NCBI RefSeq assembly: GCF_024609265.1
Contig: NZ_JANHMP010000002.1
Location: 520,490-584,489, forward strand
DNA: 64,000 nt
Direction: 5' to 3'
DNA from: Geothrix campi
Lineage (GTDB): Bacteria; Acidobacteriota; Holophagae; Holophagales; Holophagaceae
Below the pieces are notes generated by a model. That model was not told the DNA's origin, searched no databases, and saw only the letters and a program-made list of their open reading frames with translations. This document shows positions 7,685 through 16,312 of this stretch, piece by piece (position 1 is the stretch's first letter; every line of letters starts with the position of its first letter). A program made the position numbers and the translations under genes.

Positions 7685-9208
7685 TCACAGATCCTTCACT
7701 CCGCCCGCTGTCTTCGGGGGCTTGGGGAGGCGCTGCTTGATGCCCTCCAACTCGTCCTGCTGGGCGCCCATGCTGGGTCTGGGTGGGGGAGGCGGTGGGG
7801 GCTTTTTGGGGTCGGGTGGAGGGGGCGGGGCCGCATCCTTCACGAGGGTCTGCAGGTCGTGGATGGCCTCCCGCTGGCCCGGCTGCTCCAGGAGCAGGCG
7901 TTCGAGGAGGGTCCGGGCCTCGGCGGGCCGCTGGGCCTCCCGGTGGGCACGAGCGGCCAGGAGCAGGGCCGGGGCCCGCCAGGGAGGCAGGGGACGTGGG
8001 GCGCCTTGGCCCACCAGGGGCGACAGCGTCTTGAGGGCCTCTTCGGGGAGGCCCGCCCGCAGGTCGATCTGCGCAGCCAGGAGCAGGTGGGAGGGCTTGG
8101 CGTCTCCGGGCCGCCAGCGGCGGGCGCCAGGCAGGTCGCCATTCTCCAGGGCCTGCTGGGCGAGCCAGGCCTTCACGCTGGGGGGAGCCCATATTTTCCC
8201 CGCCTGGGCGCGGAGGGGGGCCGCCAGGGCCAGCAGGAGGAGCAGGGCGGGGCGCCAGCGCGCCATGGGTTTCCCGGCGAAGGCCAGCCAGAGGGCCAGC
8301 CCCGCCAGGGCCAACCAGGCCCCCACCTCGGGATGGGCCGGCTGGAGGGACCGTTGGGCCGGCAGGGGCAGCCTGCCGGCGGCCAGGGCCTGAAGGCCCG
8401 TGGCAGCGGTCTCGCCAGTGGTGAAGACCTGGCCGCCGGTGGCCTGGGCCAGACGCGCCAGGAACTCAGGGCGGGCGGTGCTCACGGCGGGTTCCTGCGA
8501 GGAGGGCTGGGCGGGGGGCTGGTCCCCAGGGCGGGCTCTGATCGGGACGGCGTGGGACTGGCCGTCGCCGAAGGCCAGCACACAGACGGGGAGCTTCGCC
8601 TTCTTCAGGGCGGTGACGGCGCGGTCCAGGGCGGCTTCGGGGGCCTCCCAGGTCTCCTCGCCATCGCTCAGCAACAGGATGACGGCGGGCGCCTCCCGGT
8701 CCGCCTGGGCGGCCACCTGGGGCAGGCCCCGGCCCAGGCTCGTGCCCGGGGAGCCCACCTCGCCAGGGACCACGGCCCGTAGCGCTTCACGGAGCAGGGT
8801 GCGGTCCTCCCCAGGCGGCTGGAGCGGGATGGCATCGCCGGTCAGCAAGTCCAGGCTCCACCGGAGGCCGGCCTGGGGCTGGGCCCAGATGCGGTCCAGG
8901 GCACCCACGGCCGCATCCCACCGGGAACGCCCCGCCGCGTCGGGCACGATCATGGAGCGGCTGGCGTCCAGCACCACATGCACCGTGAGCCGCGGGAACT
9001 CCGGCAGGCCCCAGCGGGGCTCCGCCAGACCGATGCCCAGACCGGCCAGCATCAGGGCCATGCCCAGGCCCTGCCAGAGCGGGCGCTGGCCCACCACCTG
9101 CACCCCCAGGCCCGGCCGGAGATGCGCCCGCAAGGCCAGCGCGAGAACCAGCACGATCGCCCCCCCGAAGGGAGCGAGCAGCCAGGGATGGGTGAAGGGG
9201 AGGCTCAT
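7685..9208 (-). CDS. batB: BatB-like von Willebrand factor A protein fused to a TPR-like, proline-rich tail
   Basis: 507 residues from ATG 9208, which overlaps the batA stop (ATGA); a longer in-frame extension upstream is only a shadow of batA. An N-terminal transmembrane pair (about 10-65) precedes a VWA domain with MIDAS motif DASRS, then LLLSDGEE. A further transmembrane helix follows near 290-310 (WLALAGLALWLAFAG). After a signal-like hydrophobic stretch, the C-terminus carries helical repeats (about 340-460, LAAQIDLRAGLPEEALKTL) and ends in a polyproline run. In Bacteroides-type bat loci the TPR protein is separate (BatC), so this looks like a BatB-BatC fusion. Function in the family: envelope stress or aerotolerance, not well defined. 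Confidence 0.8.
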   Translation of the reverse strand: MSLPFTHPWLLAPFGGAIVLVLALALRAHLRPGLGVQVVGQRPLWQGLGMALMLAGLGIGLAEPRWGLPEFPRLTVHVVLDASRSMIVPDAAGRSRWDAAVGALDRIWAQPQAGLRWSLDLLTGDAIPLQPPGEDRTLLREALRAVVPGEVGSPGTSLGRGLPQVAAQADREAPAVILLLSDGEETWEAPEAALDRAVTALKKAKLPVCVLAFGDGQSHAVPIRARPGDQPPAQPSSQEPAVSTARPEFLARLAQATGGQVFTTGETAATGLQALAAGRLPLPAQRSLQPAHPEVGAWLALAGLALWLAFAGKPMARWRPALLLLLALAAPLRAQAGKIWAPPSVKAWLAQQALENGDLPGARRWRPGDAKPSHLLLAAQIDLRAGLPEEALKTLSPLVGQGAPRPLPPWRAPALLLAARAHREAQRPAEARTLLERLLLEQPGQREAIHDLQTLVKDAAPPPPPDPKKPPPPPPPRPSMGAQQDELEGIKQRLPKPPKTAGGVKDL

Positions 9209-10161
9209 GGTCCCTCGACCCAGGCAGGGCGGGGCTTGCCGCGCTTGAAGGTCAGGTCGGCGGCCAGGGGCACGGCCAGCAGGGCGGCCACCAGGAGGCA
9301 CCAGCGGGCCAGGGGTTGCCCTTCCGTGGGCTGATCCACGGGCAGAAGCGTCTTCTCCAGCTGGTCCACCGACGCAAGGCTGCGGGCCAGGCCGACGGGA
9401 TCCTCGGCGCTGAAGGATTCGCCGCCCGTGAGATGGGCCACCTGCCGCAAGGTGGCGTGGTCCACTTCCACCCGGAGGCGGGCGAAGCCGCCGCCCTCCA
9501 GGGGCACCAGGCTCTCACCGTCGGTGCCGATGGCCACGGCATGGATGCGGATGCCGTTGCGCTGCGCCTCTTCCGCGGCCTCCACGGGCGTCACCCGGCC
9601 CCGGTTCTGCACCCCGTCGGTGATGAGCAGGATCACCCGGCTGCGGGCCGGGCTGTCCTCCAGACGCCGCACGGCGGTCATGAGGGCCGAGCCGATGGCG
9701 GTGCCGTCGTCGCGGCTGTCGAGGTCGAGGCGGGCCAGCATGCGCAGCAGGCGCGTGTGATCGGCGGTGAGGGGGCTGAGCGTCACGGGATGGGCGCTGA
9801 AGAGGATGAGGGCGAAGCGGTCGTCGGGGCGGCGCTGGACGAACTGGGCCAGGGTGCGGCGGGCCGCGTGCCAGCGGTCCTCGTCGGGCCGGTCGAGGAT
9901 CCGCATGCTGCTGCTGCCATCCAGCACCACGGCGAAATCCACCACGGGTGCCTCGCCGCGCACGGGCCGGCGCCATTCCGGGCCTGCCGCGGCCAGGCCC
10001 AGGGCCAGCGCCAGCAGAGGCGGCAGCCAGTGGGAGCTCAGCCGGGCCAGGGAAGTCGAGGGCCGCGAGGAGGGGATGCCCCAGCGGTAGACCACCCGCC
10101 AGGCCCAGATGAGCAGGGGCACCGCCACCAGCAGCAGCAGGGGATGGCGCAGGGCGATCAT
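9205..10161 (-). CDS. batA: BatA-like von Willebrand factor A membrane protein
   Basis: 318 residues from ATG 10161, coupled by ATGA to the upstream gene. There are transmembrane segments near 5-22, 40-60 and a C-terminal one (ARWCLLVAALLAVPLAADL). The VWA domain has a complete MIDAS: DGSSS, the DDGTAIGSAL threonine loop and ITDGVQNRG. This matches BatA of the DUF58-BatA-BatB type operons, inner-membrane proteins with a periplasmic or cytoplasmic VWA that are thought to be served by a MoxR AAA chaperone. No moxR lies in this cluster. Confidence 0.88.
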   Translation of the reverse strand: MIALRHPLLLLVAVPLLIWAWRVVYRWGIPSSRPSTSLARLSSHWLPPLLALALGLAAAGPEWRRPVRGEAPVVDFAVVLDGSSSMRILDRPDEDRWHAARRTLAQFVQRRPDDRFALILFSAHPVTLSPLTADHTRLLRMLARLDLDSRDDGTAIGSALMTAVRRLEDSPARSRVILLITDGVQNRGRVTPVEAAEEAQRNGIRIHAVAIGTDGESLVPLEGGGFARLRVEVDHATLRQVAHLTGGESFSAEDPVGLARSLASVDQLEKTLLPVDQPTEGQPLARWCLLVAALLAVPLAADLTFKRGKPRPAWVEGP

Positions 10162-10994
10162 GCATCCCCCTTGCTGTCGCCACGGGCGTCCAACGCGGCC
10201 ACCAGCGGCTCTGGGGCCGGGAAGGGGGGCTCGGTGCGGCCGAAGCGGGCGGCGTCGAGGCTCTTCGTCCACTGATCCCAGGGACCCAGGTTGCGGGCTT
10301 GGAACTCGGCGGGCCCCCAAGCGCGGGCGGCCTCCCCGAAGCGGGCGGCCAGCAGCTCGCGGCCCAGGGCATGGGCGGCGTCGAGGGCGGCGCGGTCCCG
10401 TCGGGCCGGAGGCCAGTGCCGGCGGAAGGTGTGGGCTGCGTGATGCAGGTGCCGCTTGGCCGAACCCTTCCGCCAGCGTCGTATGACCCAGGCGGCCAGG
10501 CCCAAGGGGGGTAGCAGCAGCAGGCTGGCCCAGGCCCAGGGGAAGGGGATGGCGGGCAGGAGGTCTTCATTCCCACCGCCGAAGCCCACCCAGGGACCGC
10601 CGAAGGGAATGGTGCGGGGCACGTCGAGGCGCAGTTCGGGGCTCCGCTGCCCGTTGCCCAGGTCCAGGCCGGGGATCATGGCATGGCCCGGTTCCAGGGC
10701 TTGCACCTGGAAGCGCCAACCGCGGCCATCGGGCAGGGGCTCCATGGAGCGCAGGCGCAGCGGACCCAGGCGATCCTCCACCGTGGGCCGGGGCGGAGCG
10801 GGCAGGGCAGGATCCGCCTCCCGCAGCTCCAGCACCTGCAGTTCGCCAAGTTTCAGCTGGGCTGGCGCCTTCCAGGTAGGGGCGGCTCCGGCCAGCAGGG
10901 TTACGACCATCAAGACTGCTGTTTTCCCATATCTCGGATTTGGTGCACGAAATCCGAGCGTGGACAGACGATGGAGGGAACCACCCGGCCTCAT
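10158..10994 (-). CDS. Exported/membrane protein of the bat operon (BatD/DUF4381-like position)
   Basis: 278 residues from ATG 10994 (ATGA overlap with the DUF58 gene); the long open frame upstream is a shadow of that gene. A hydrophobic signal segment (AVLMVVTLLAGAAPTWK, about 27-43) precedes a beta-rich extracytoplasmic domain. A transmembrane helix (FPWAWASLLLLPPLGLAAWVI, about 150) is followed by a basic cytoplasmic C-terminal region. Topology and position match the small helper proteins between DUF58 and BatA in many bat operons. I do not see a named domain. Confidence 0.65.
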   Translation of the reverse strand: MRPGGSLHRLSTLGFRAPNPRYGKTAVLMVVTLLAGAAPTWKAPAQLKLGELQVLELREADPALPAPPRPTVEDRLGPLRLRSMEPLPDGRGWRFQVQALEPGHAMIPGLDLGNGQRSPELRLDVPRTIPFGGPWVGFGGGNEDLLPAIPFPWAWASLLLLPPLGLAAWVIRRWRKGSAKRHLHHAAHTFRRHWPPARRDRAALDAAHALGRELLAARFGEAARAWGPAEFQARNLGPWDQWTKSLDAARFGRTEPPFPAPEPLVAALDARGDSKGDA

Positions 10995-11755
10995 GCGCCC
11001 CCCGCCCGCAGCCAGGCGTTCAGCTTCACCACGGGATCCTCGAGCAGGTCCCAGCGCTGCCGCTCGATGGCGGGGGAGAAGCCCGGATCGGGCCAGGCCG
11101 GGGCCTTGGGGCCTTCCGGGGTCTCCGGCTGGAACCAGACGAGCCGGTGTCGCGTCGCCAGGGGCTTCAGCAGAGGGGCCAGGCCCTGGAGCCCCGCGCC
11201 GTTGCTGAAGAGCCAGAGGCGATGCCCCTTCCCGTGCTCGCCCCAGTGGCCCAGAGCCTCCCGCCAGGCGGCTTCCGTGGGAATGGACGGCCCCCGCTCG
11301 GCGAGGGTCTCCAAGATGCGCAGGCCATGGATGCGCCCTCGCTTGGGGGCGATGCGCAGGGCGGGGGTGCGGCCGTCGCCGGGCACGATGAGCCCCAGCC
11401 GGTCGCCGGTGGCCTGGAGGGTGGCGAAGGCGGCGCCGCAGAGTTCCAGAGCCCAGCGCAGGGGTGAGACGGGATCGCCGAGGAACATGGAAGGCGAGGG
11501 GTCCACCACCAGCCACAGCACCAGGTCGCGGCTGCTCTCGAAGCGCTTCATGATCGGCTCGCCCGTGCGGGCGGTCAGGGGCCAGTTGATGAAGCGGGGA
11601 TCGTCGCCCGGCACGTAAGGCCGGTTCTCCACGAAGGTGAGTCCCGCGCCCTTGAGTTTCGAAGGGTGCAGGCCTTCGGTTCCGCCGCCCAGCCGCCCAC
11701 GAAGGCGCAGCGGCAGGCGTCGCAGGCGGGCGAGGAAGCGGGCGGGGAGGGGCAT
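10991..11755 (-). CDS. DUF58 domain protein (first gene of bat operon)
   Basis: 254 residues, cytoplasmic. The DUF58 signature YVPGDDPRFINWPLTARTGEP is present at about 47-67, then a VWA-like fold with DPSPSMFLG in place of a full MIDAS. It is the first gene of a four-gene unit (DUF58, membrane protein, BatA, BatB) joined by three ATGA overlaps. Homologues normally follow a moxR ATPase gene; here the upstream neighbour is a DUF4139 gene. Confidence 0.88.
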   Translation of the reverse strand: MPLPARFLARLRRLPLRLRGRLGGGTEGLHPSKLKGAGLTFVENRPYVPGDDPRFINWPLTARTGEPIMKRFESSRDLVLWLVVDPSPSMFLGDPVSPLRWALELCGAAFATLQATGDRLGLIVPGDGRTPALRIAPKRGRIHGLRILETLAERGPSIPTEAAWREALGHWGEHGKGHRLWLFSNGAGLQGLAPLLKPLATRHRLVWFQPETPEGPKAPAWPDPGFSPAIERQRWDLLEDPVVKLNAWLRAGGA

Positions 11756-11805
11756 GGAGGTTCAGTATGGCCTAGGTCCGCACCGCCTTCATGCCCCTCT
11801 TCGTT

Positions 11806-13236
11806 CTACCACCGCACCCGCACGCGGTACGTCAGCGTGGCTTTGCCTTCGGCCGGGACCGCCACCTGGAACTTTCCGGTGCCGGCGGCGGCCTTGGTGC
11901 AGGGGTGGCTGCTCTGGAGCACCTCCCAGTCGCCGGGCATGGGCTCCAGCACGGTGACGGTGACGGGTTCCTTCTTGGCGTTCTTCAGCTCGATCTCGAA
12001 GGCGGATTCATGGACGAAGCCGTATTTCCCCTGCCGGCCCAGGCTCTTGTAGTCGGTCTGCTTGCGCCGGGCCGTGACATCGAACGCGTCGCCCAGCTTC
12101 AGGCGGACCAGCTCGTTCTTCGGCGTGTGGTCCACGCTGTCCTCGCCCACGAACTGCGCGCGGCCCTCGCTGTCCCGCTTGTAGACGCGGATGATGCCCT
12201 TGGGGAGCGGCATGCCGAGGCGGCTGGACTCCTTGTTGTCGAATTCCACGAAGACGCCCACCTTCTGCTTGTCGCCCAGGTCGCCGTAGCTGCCGGTGTA
12301 GTAGTAGGTCTGCCCCTGGAGCAGGTACTCCTTGCGGACGGGCACGGCGCTGGCGCTGAGCAGGGCCACCTGCTTGGTCTGGTTCACGGCCAGGGTGGTA
12401 GGGCGGTCCAGGGTGTAGAGGTGGTACTCGAAGAGGCTCTCCTCGGCCATCTTCGGCGGGGCTGGAGCGGCTCTCGCCAGGACTTCCACGGCGGCGTAGG
12501 CGCGCTCCGGGCGCTGCTGGGCCCGGTTCACATCCCCCGCCACCAGCTGCAGGGTGGCGTTGGGGTAGGCGGCGCCGCTCTGGTTGGTGAGGGTCACCCA
12601 GCCGCTGAGGTCGAGGGCCTTTTCGTCGGCGGAGAGGTTGGCCACGTAGTCCGCGCGCCAGGAGAGGCCGCCGGTGAGGTAGCTCAGCTCCAGCTTCTGC
12701 TCCCGGTCGGCCCCGCTGTTGAGGCTGATCACCAGGGTGGGCCGGGCCCGCAGGTTGCCGGGCACCTTGGGGAAGATGAGGCGGCCGGGGACGCTGGTCT
12801 CGATGCGATCCGCGAACTGGAGCACCGTGCCATTGTTAGTGGCCAGCACCGTGGCGTCCTCGCGGACCTCCTTCGCCCCCGCGCCGGATTCGTTCGGCAC
12901 GCTGCGCACCACGATCACCTTCTCGCCCACGTATTTCTCCAGCAGCTTCTGGGGTGTGAGCAGGTCGAAGTCGAAGTTCTGTTCGGCCACCCAGAAATCC
13001 TTCGGATGGGTGAGGTTCCGCAGCAGGGCCGTCTCGGGCCGGATCTGTGCCGACACCTCCTGGAAGGCCAGGCGGGATTCACCCTTGGGCAGCCGCACCT
13101 CCCGGGTGTCCTTCACCAGGGCCAGGTTGTCGTTATAAATCGTGACCGCCAGGGCCTTCTGGTCCTTGAGCGTGGTGACGGACTCCTGGGCGATCAGGAG
13201 CGAGGGCAGGGCGGCGAGCAACAGGACGGGGCGCAT
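11806..13236 (-). CDS. DUF4139 exported protein, paralogue 1
   Basis: 476 residues with a signal peptide (MRPVLLLAALPSLLIAQ). The N-terminus (LAVTIYNDNLALVKDTREVRLPKGESRL) and the core LSWRADYVANL...LDLSGWVTLTNQSG are typical of DUF4139 / mucoidy-inhibitor-A-like proteins. It ends in the beta-sandwich segment VTVTVLEPMPGDWEV and LTYRVRVRW. Its biochemical role is not established in the family. It is 50 bp upstream of the DUF58 gene on the same strand, so it could share a transcript with the bat genes. Confidence 0.85.
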   Translation of the reverse strand: MRPVLLLAALPSLLIAQESVTTLKDQKALAVTIYNDNLALVKDTREVRLPKGESRLAFQEVSAQIRPETALLRNLTHPKDFWVAEQNFDFDLLTPQKLLEKYVGEKVIVVRSVPNESGAGAKEVREDATVLATNNGTVLQFADRIETSVPGRLIFPKVPGNLRARPTLVISLNSGADREQKLELSYLTGGLSWRADYVANLSADEKALDLSGWVTLTNQSGAAYPNATLQLVAGDVNRAQQRPERAYAAVEVLARAAPAPPKMAEESLFEYHLYTLDRPTTLAVNQTKQVALLSASAVPVRKEYLLQGQTYYYTGSYGDLGDKQKVGVFVEFDNKESSRLGMPLPKGIIRVYKRDSEGRAQFVGEDSVDHTPKNELVRLKLGDAFDVTARRKQTDYKSLGRQGKYGFVHESAFEIELKNAKKEPVTVTVLEPMPGDWEVLQSSHPCTKAAAGTGKFQVAVPAEGKATLTYRVRVRW

Positions 13237-13330
13237 GGAACCTCCGGGGAGAGCGGGCTCATCAAGGGCCCGATAATGGGGTAATGCCGAGACTGTGGAG
13301 TTCCTTTCATGGAAGGGAGTTTTTTCTGCC

Positions 13331-14959
13331 TCAGGGCTTGCTTGCAGCCCTTTCCTCAGGGCTGGTCAGGGCCTCGTAGGTAAGAAGCACCTCGCCGTGG
13401 GGTGGGACTTCGATGGTGAAGTCCCACGAGCTTCCGCCAGACCGGTGGCCAGAGTGGTTCGCACGGATGATCTTCCAGTCGGCTGGAAGCGGCTCGCGAA
13501 CGGTCAATGCGACGGAATGAGCCAGGACGCTCCGAACCCTCACCTCGACTCGGTACTTCCAGCGGAAGGCGGGGCTTTCCCGCAACCACAGCCGAGCCAA
13601 CCAGCCCACTGGCTCCCGCTTGGTGTCCAGGCCTCGCCGCTCCACGTAGAGTCCCCGGGCGAGCCCGAAATCGAGCTCAATCTCTTCTCCTGGTGGTGTT
13701 CCGGGAAACTCGCTTAGGTATGCGGAGGCCTCGTTCTGGAGAATCACCAACCCACCGACAGGATCCCGGTAGCGGATGAGGAGGTCACCACCCGGTAAAG
13801 CCCGACCCAGCTTCATAGCTGTTGTGTTGGGGACCATGGCCGTGCGATGCACGCGCGGATGGCGGTACCAATCACTGTCCTCCCTCTCCTTGAACAAGGA
13901 CCCCTCCAGGAACCCAGATGGGGTGGTGTCGGGTGCCTCATAGGGGGCCTGGACCAGGAGGCGCTGGTGAATGGGGATGCCCTCAACGGCCATGAGCCGG
14001 AGTTGCTTCTCCGAGCGGGCGACCAGGGTCACGGGCCGGTCAAGGGTGAACAGGGGGTATTCCGAGAGCTTCTCCTCTCTGAAGACTGGAGCGGAGGCGA
14101 GGACTTCGACCACAACCGCGGTCTTTGTCTCTGTCTTATCGACTTGAGGTGTGTTCTGGTCCGAAGGGGGTGGGTCATAAACCATGTTTGGGGCTCCAGC
14201 CACGAGTTGGAGCAGCGTTCCCGGAAGTTCTCCCCCGCTTTGATTTTTCACGGTGGCGAGTACATCAAGATCCATGTGCCGGCCATCGCTGGCGATGGTG
14301 GCGATGTAGAAGGGGTTCCAGGTGAAATCCGTGGCGGTGTAGAGGAGGGTGACCGCGGCGTCGCTCGCAGCAGGCAGGCTGATGTCCTGGAGCAATGTCG
14401 GTGAAGGACGGAGGGCGGACGGTAGATTCAGGAATGAAACTTGGCCAGATCCGCCGATCCGAAGTCCCTCCGAGGTTGAAACCACCACCCCTGGATCGGG
14501 GGCATGAGCATAGGCGCTGGCCTTTCTGGCGATCCGCTCCAAGGGCTTGGCGTCTGGACGGAATCTGGGATTAAGGAGCGGGACTGAAACCAAGGTGCCT
14601 TCTTGCCTCGACTTTCCCTCTTCCCCCTTGATTCGCACCGGCAGGCCCAGACTGGCGTCTACGAGGGAGGCTGGGGAGAGCAGGTTGAACTCGAAGTTAC
14701 GCTCGCGTACCTGGAATTCATTGCCGGGATCGAGCAGGGTGGCGCTCTTGGGGCGCAGGGTGGGCAGCAGGTCGGCGAAGGCCAGGCGGCTGAGGCCCGC
14801 GGGCAGGCTCACGCGGCGCGTGTCGCGCACGGCGGCCAGGCCGTTCTGATAGATGGTGACGCTGAGGGCCGTACGATCCTTTGCAGTGGTGCGGATCTCT
14901 GGCGACTGACCCTGGAGGGGGGCCAGCACCAAGGTAAAGAAGATCAGCAGGGTGCGCAT
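13331..14959 (-). CDS. DUF4139 exported protein, paralogue 2
   Basis: 542 residues from ATG 14959, which begins the signal peptide MRTLLIFFTLVLAPLQGQ; an earlier ATG at 14989 gives a less typical leader. It aligns end to end with the next gene (LSVTIYQNGLAAVRDTRRVSLPAGLSRL; FTWNPFYIATIASDGRHMDLDVLATVKNQSGG; VREPLPADWKI), so the two are tandem paralogues. It is about 65 residues longer, with extra sequence in the middle. Base composition is visibly less GC-biased than its neighbour, hinting at a different history or relaxed selection. Confidence 0.83.
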   Translation of the reverse strand: MRTLLIFFTLVLAPLQGQSPEIRTTAKDRTALSVTIYQNGLAAVRDTRRVSLPAGLSRLAFADLLPTLRPKSATLLDPGNEFQVRERNFEFNLLSPASLVDASLGLPVRIKGEEGKSRQEGTLVSVPLLNPRFRPDAKPLERIARKASAYAHAPDPGVVVSTSEGLRIGGSGQVSFLNLPSALRPSPTLLQDISLPAASDAAVTLLYTATDFTWNPFYIATIASDGRHMDLDVLATVKNQSGGELPGTLLQLVAGAPNMVYDPPPSDQNTPQVDKTETKTAVVVEVLASAPVFREEKLSEYPLFTLDRPVTLVARSEKQLRLMAVEGIPIHQRLLVQAPYEAPDTTPSGFLEGSLFKEREDSDWYRHPRVHRTAMVPNTTAMKLGRALPGGDLLIRYRDPVGGLVILQNEASAYLSEFPGTPPGEEIELDFGLARGLYVERRGLDTKREPVGWLARLWLRESPAFRWKYRVEVRVRSVLAHSVALTVREPLPADWKIIRANHSGHRSGGSSWDFTIEVPPHGEVLLTYEALTSPEERAASKP

Positions 14960-15140
14960 GGGAATGCCCCAGCATGGCGGAAATGCCATCGTCCAGCCAG
15001 GGCACGAATGCGCAAGGAAACCTGTGAAGCGGAGGATGGTGTAGGAGTGGAAGGAACGGAGGAAAACCCACAGGCAAGGCCTTCTTTCCCCGTTCTCCTC
15101 AACTCCTCCGGCTCCCTCCGCTTATTACTTCCGTGAACCT

Positions 15141-15563
15141 TCAGATCTGCCCGGCCCCCGCCAGTTCCTGGATGCGCGCCAGACCGCTGTCGAGCTGGCC
15201 CTGGAGGAGCTTCTCGGCGCCCATCATGGCCATCATCATGGGGATGTCGGCTTCATCCACCAGGCGCAGGGTGCAGCCTTCGCCGGCGGGAGCGATCTCG
15301 AAGCGCAGCTCGTGATCGAACATCTTCCGGGTGCCGGGCACCAGCACCACCCGCTGGCCGGGCACACGCTCCTTCACCACCAGCTCCTGGGGCATTTTCA
15401 TGCCCATGACTTCGATGACGTAGCTGTGCTTGTCGGCGTCGCCCTGGAAGTTCATGGCGGCAGGCTCGAGGAAGGCCCGGTGCTTCGATAGGTCCGAGAG
15501 GAAGGCGTACAGCGCCTCGGCGGAGACGGGCAGCGAGGCCGAGGCGGTCTTGATCGTGGTCAT
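15141..15563 (-). CDS. SRPBCC (START-like) superfamily protein
   Basis: 140 residues, no signal peptide. The pattern SLPVSAEALYAFLSDLSKH at the N-terminus, GTRKMFDHELRFEIAPAGEGCTLRLVDEAD in the middle and a long C-terminal helix ending in LQGQLDSGLARIQELAG match the helix-grip fold of the polyketide cyclase / CoxG-like group. Such proteins bind hydrophobic ligands in a cavity. No function can be named. It follows yggS on the same strand by 77 bp. Confidence 0.75.
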   Translation of the reverse strand: MTTIKTASASLPVSAEALYAFLSDLSKHRAFLEPAAMNFQGDADKHSYVIEVMGMKMPQELVVKERVPGQRVVLVPGTRKMFDHELRFEIAPAGEGCTLRLVDEADIPMMMAMMGAEKLLQGQLDSGLARIQELAGAGQI

Positions 15564-15640
15564 GGGGGCTCCGGAGACGAAGGATCCATCGAACCACGAA
15601 GCGGGCGGGGCCGCGAGGCCTTACCTCCGGGCAGGAGGGT

Positions 15641-16312
15641 TCACCGGGCGTACACCCGTTCGCCGAAGAACGCGGTGCCGATGCGGATCTGGTCCGAGCC
15701 GGCGGCGATGGCGGCCTCCAAATCGGCGCTCATACCCATGCTGAGGCGCAGGGGGCATCCCAGGTCCTGCTGGAGCCGGTCCCGCAGGGCCGCCAGCTGC
15801 GCGAAGGCGCCCTCATCCTCGGGCGGCGGGATGGCCATGAGCCCGCGAAGGGGCAGGCGGGGATCGTCGCCGAGGGCCGCGATCAACGCGGGCAGATCCG
15901 CCTCGGCGCAGCCGCCGAGCTTGGTGGCCTCGTCCCAGAGATCGACCTGGATCCAGACGGGGCGCACCACAGCCAGCTCCTCCGCGAGGCGCCGGAGGCG
16001 TTCTGCCAGGTCCAGGCGATCCAGGCTCTGGATCTCCGCGAAGTGCTGGAGGGCGGACTTGGCCTTGTTGCGCTGGAGTGGGCCGAGGAGGACGAAGGCC
16101 AAGTCTGGGAACGCCGCGGCTTTGTCGGCGCCTTCCTGCACGTAGTTTTCGCCGAAACGCGTGAAACCGAGAGCGGCAGCCTCCTGGATCAGCGTCAGGG
16201 GCTGCTTCTTCGACACCGGCAGCAACTCGACGCCTTCCGGGTCACGATTCGCGGCCTCACAGGCCCGGACGATGCGGGTCCGCAGGCCCTCGATCCGATC
16301 GGTCAGGCTCAC
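15641..16312 (-). CDS. yggS: PLP homeostasis protein, YggS/PROSC family
   Basis: 223 residues from a GTG start at 16312, chosen because it overlaps the preceding stop (GTGA) and begins right at the family's N-terminus. Signatures: LLPVSKKQP with the PLP-binding lysine near residue 35, FGENYVQEG, PLQRNKAK, a segment with SLDRLDLAERL, LRLSMGMSADLEAAI and IRIGTAFFGER. Family members bind pyridoxal 5'-phosphate in an alanine-racemase-like barrel and buffer cellular PLP without a known reaction. Confidence 0.92.
   Translation of the reverse strand: MSLTDRIEGLRTRIVRACEAANRDPEGVELLPVSKKQPLTLIQEAAALGFTRFGENYVQEGADKAAAFPDLAFVLLGPLQRNKAKSALQHFAEIQSLDRLDLAERLRRLAEELAVVRPVWIQVDLWDEATKLGGCAEADLPALIAALGDDPRLPLRGLMAIPPPEDEGAFAQLAALRDRLQQDLGCPLRLSMGMSADLEAAIAAGSDQIRIGTAFFGERVYAR

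Noticed and set aside
11791..13284. A long plus-strand open frame opposite the DUF4139 gene.
   Set aside because: Composition is rich in G, L, V, H and A, without motifs; the minus-strand gene has a signal peptide and a family core.
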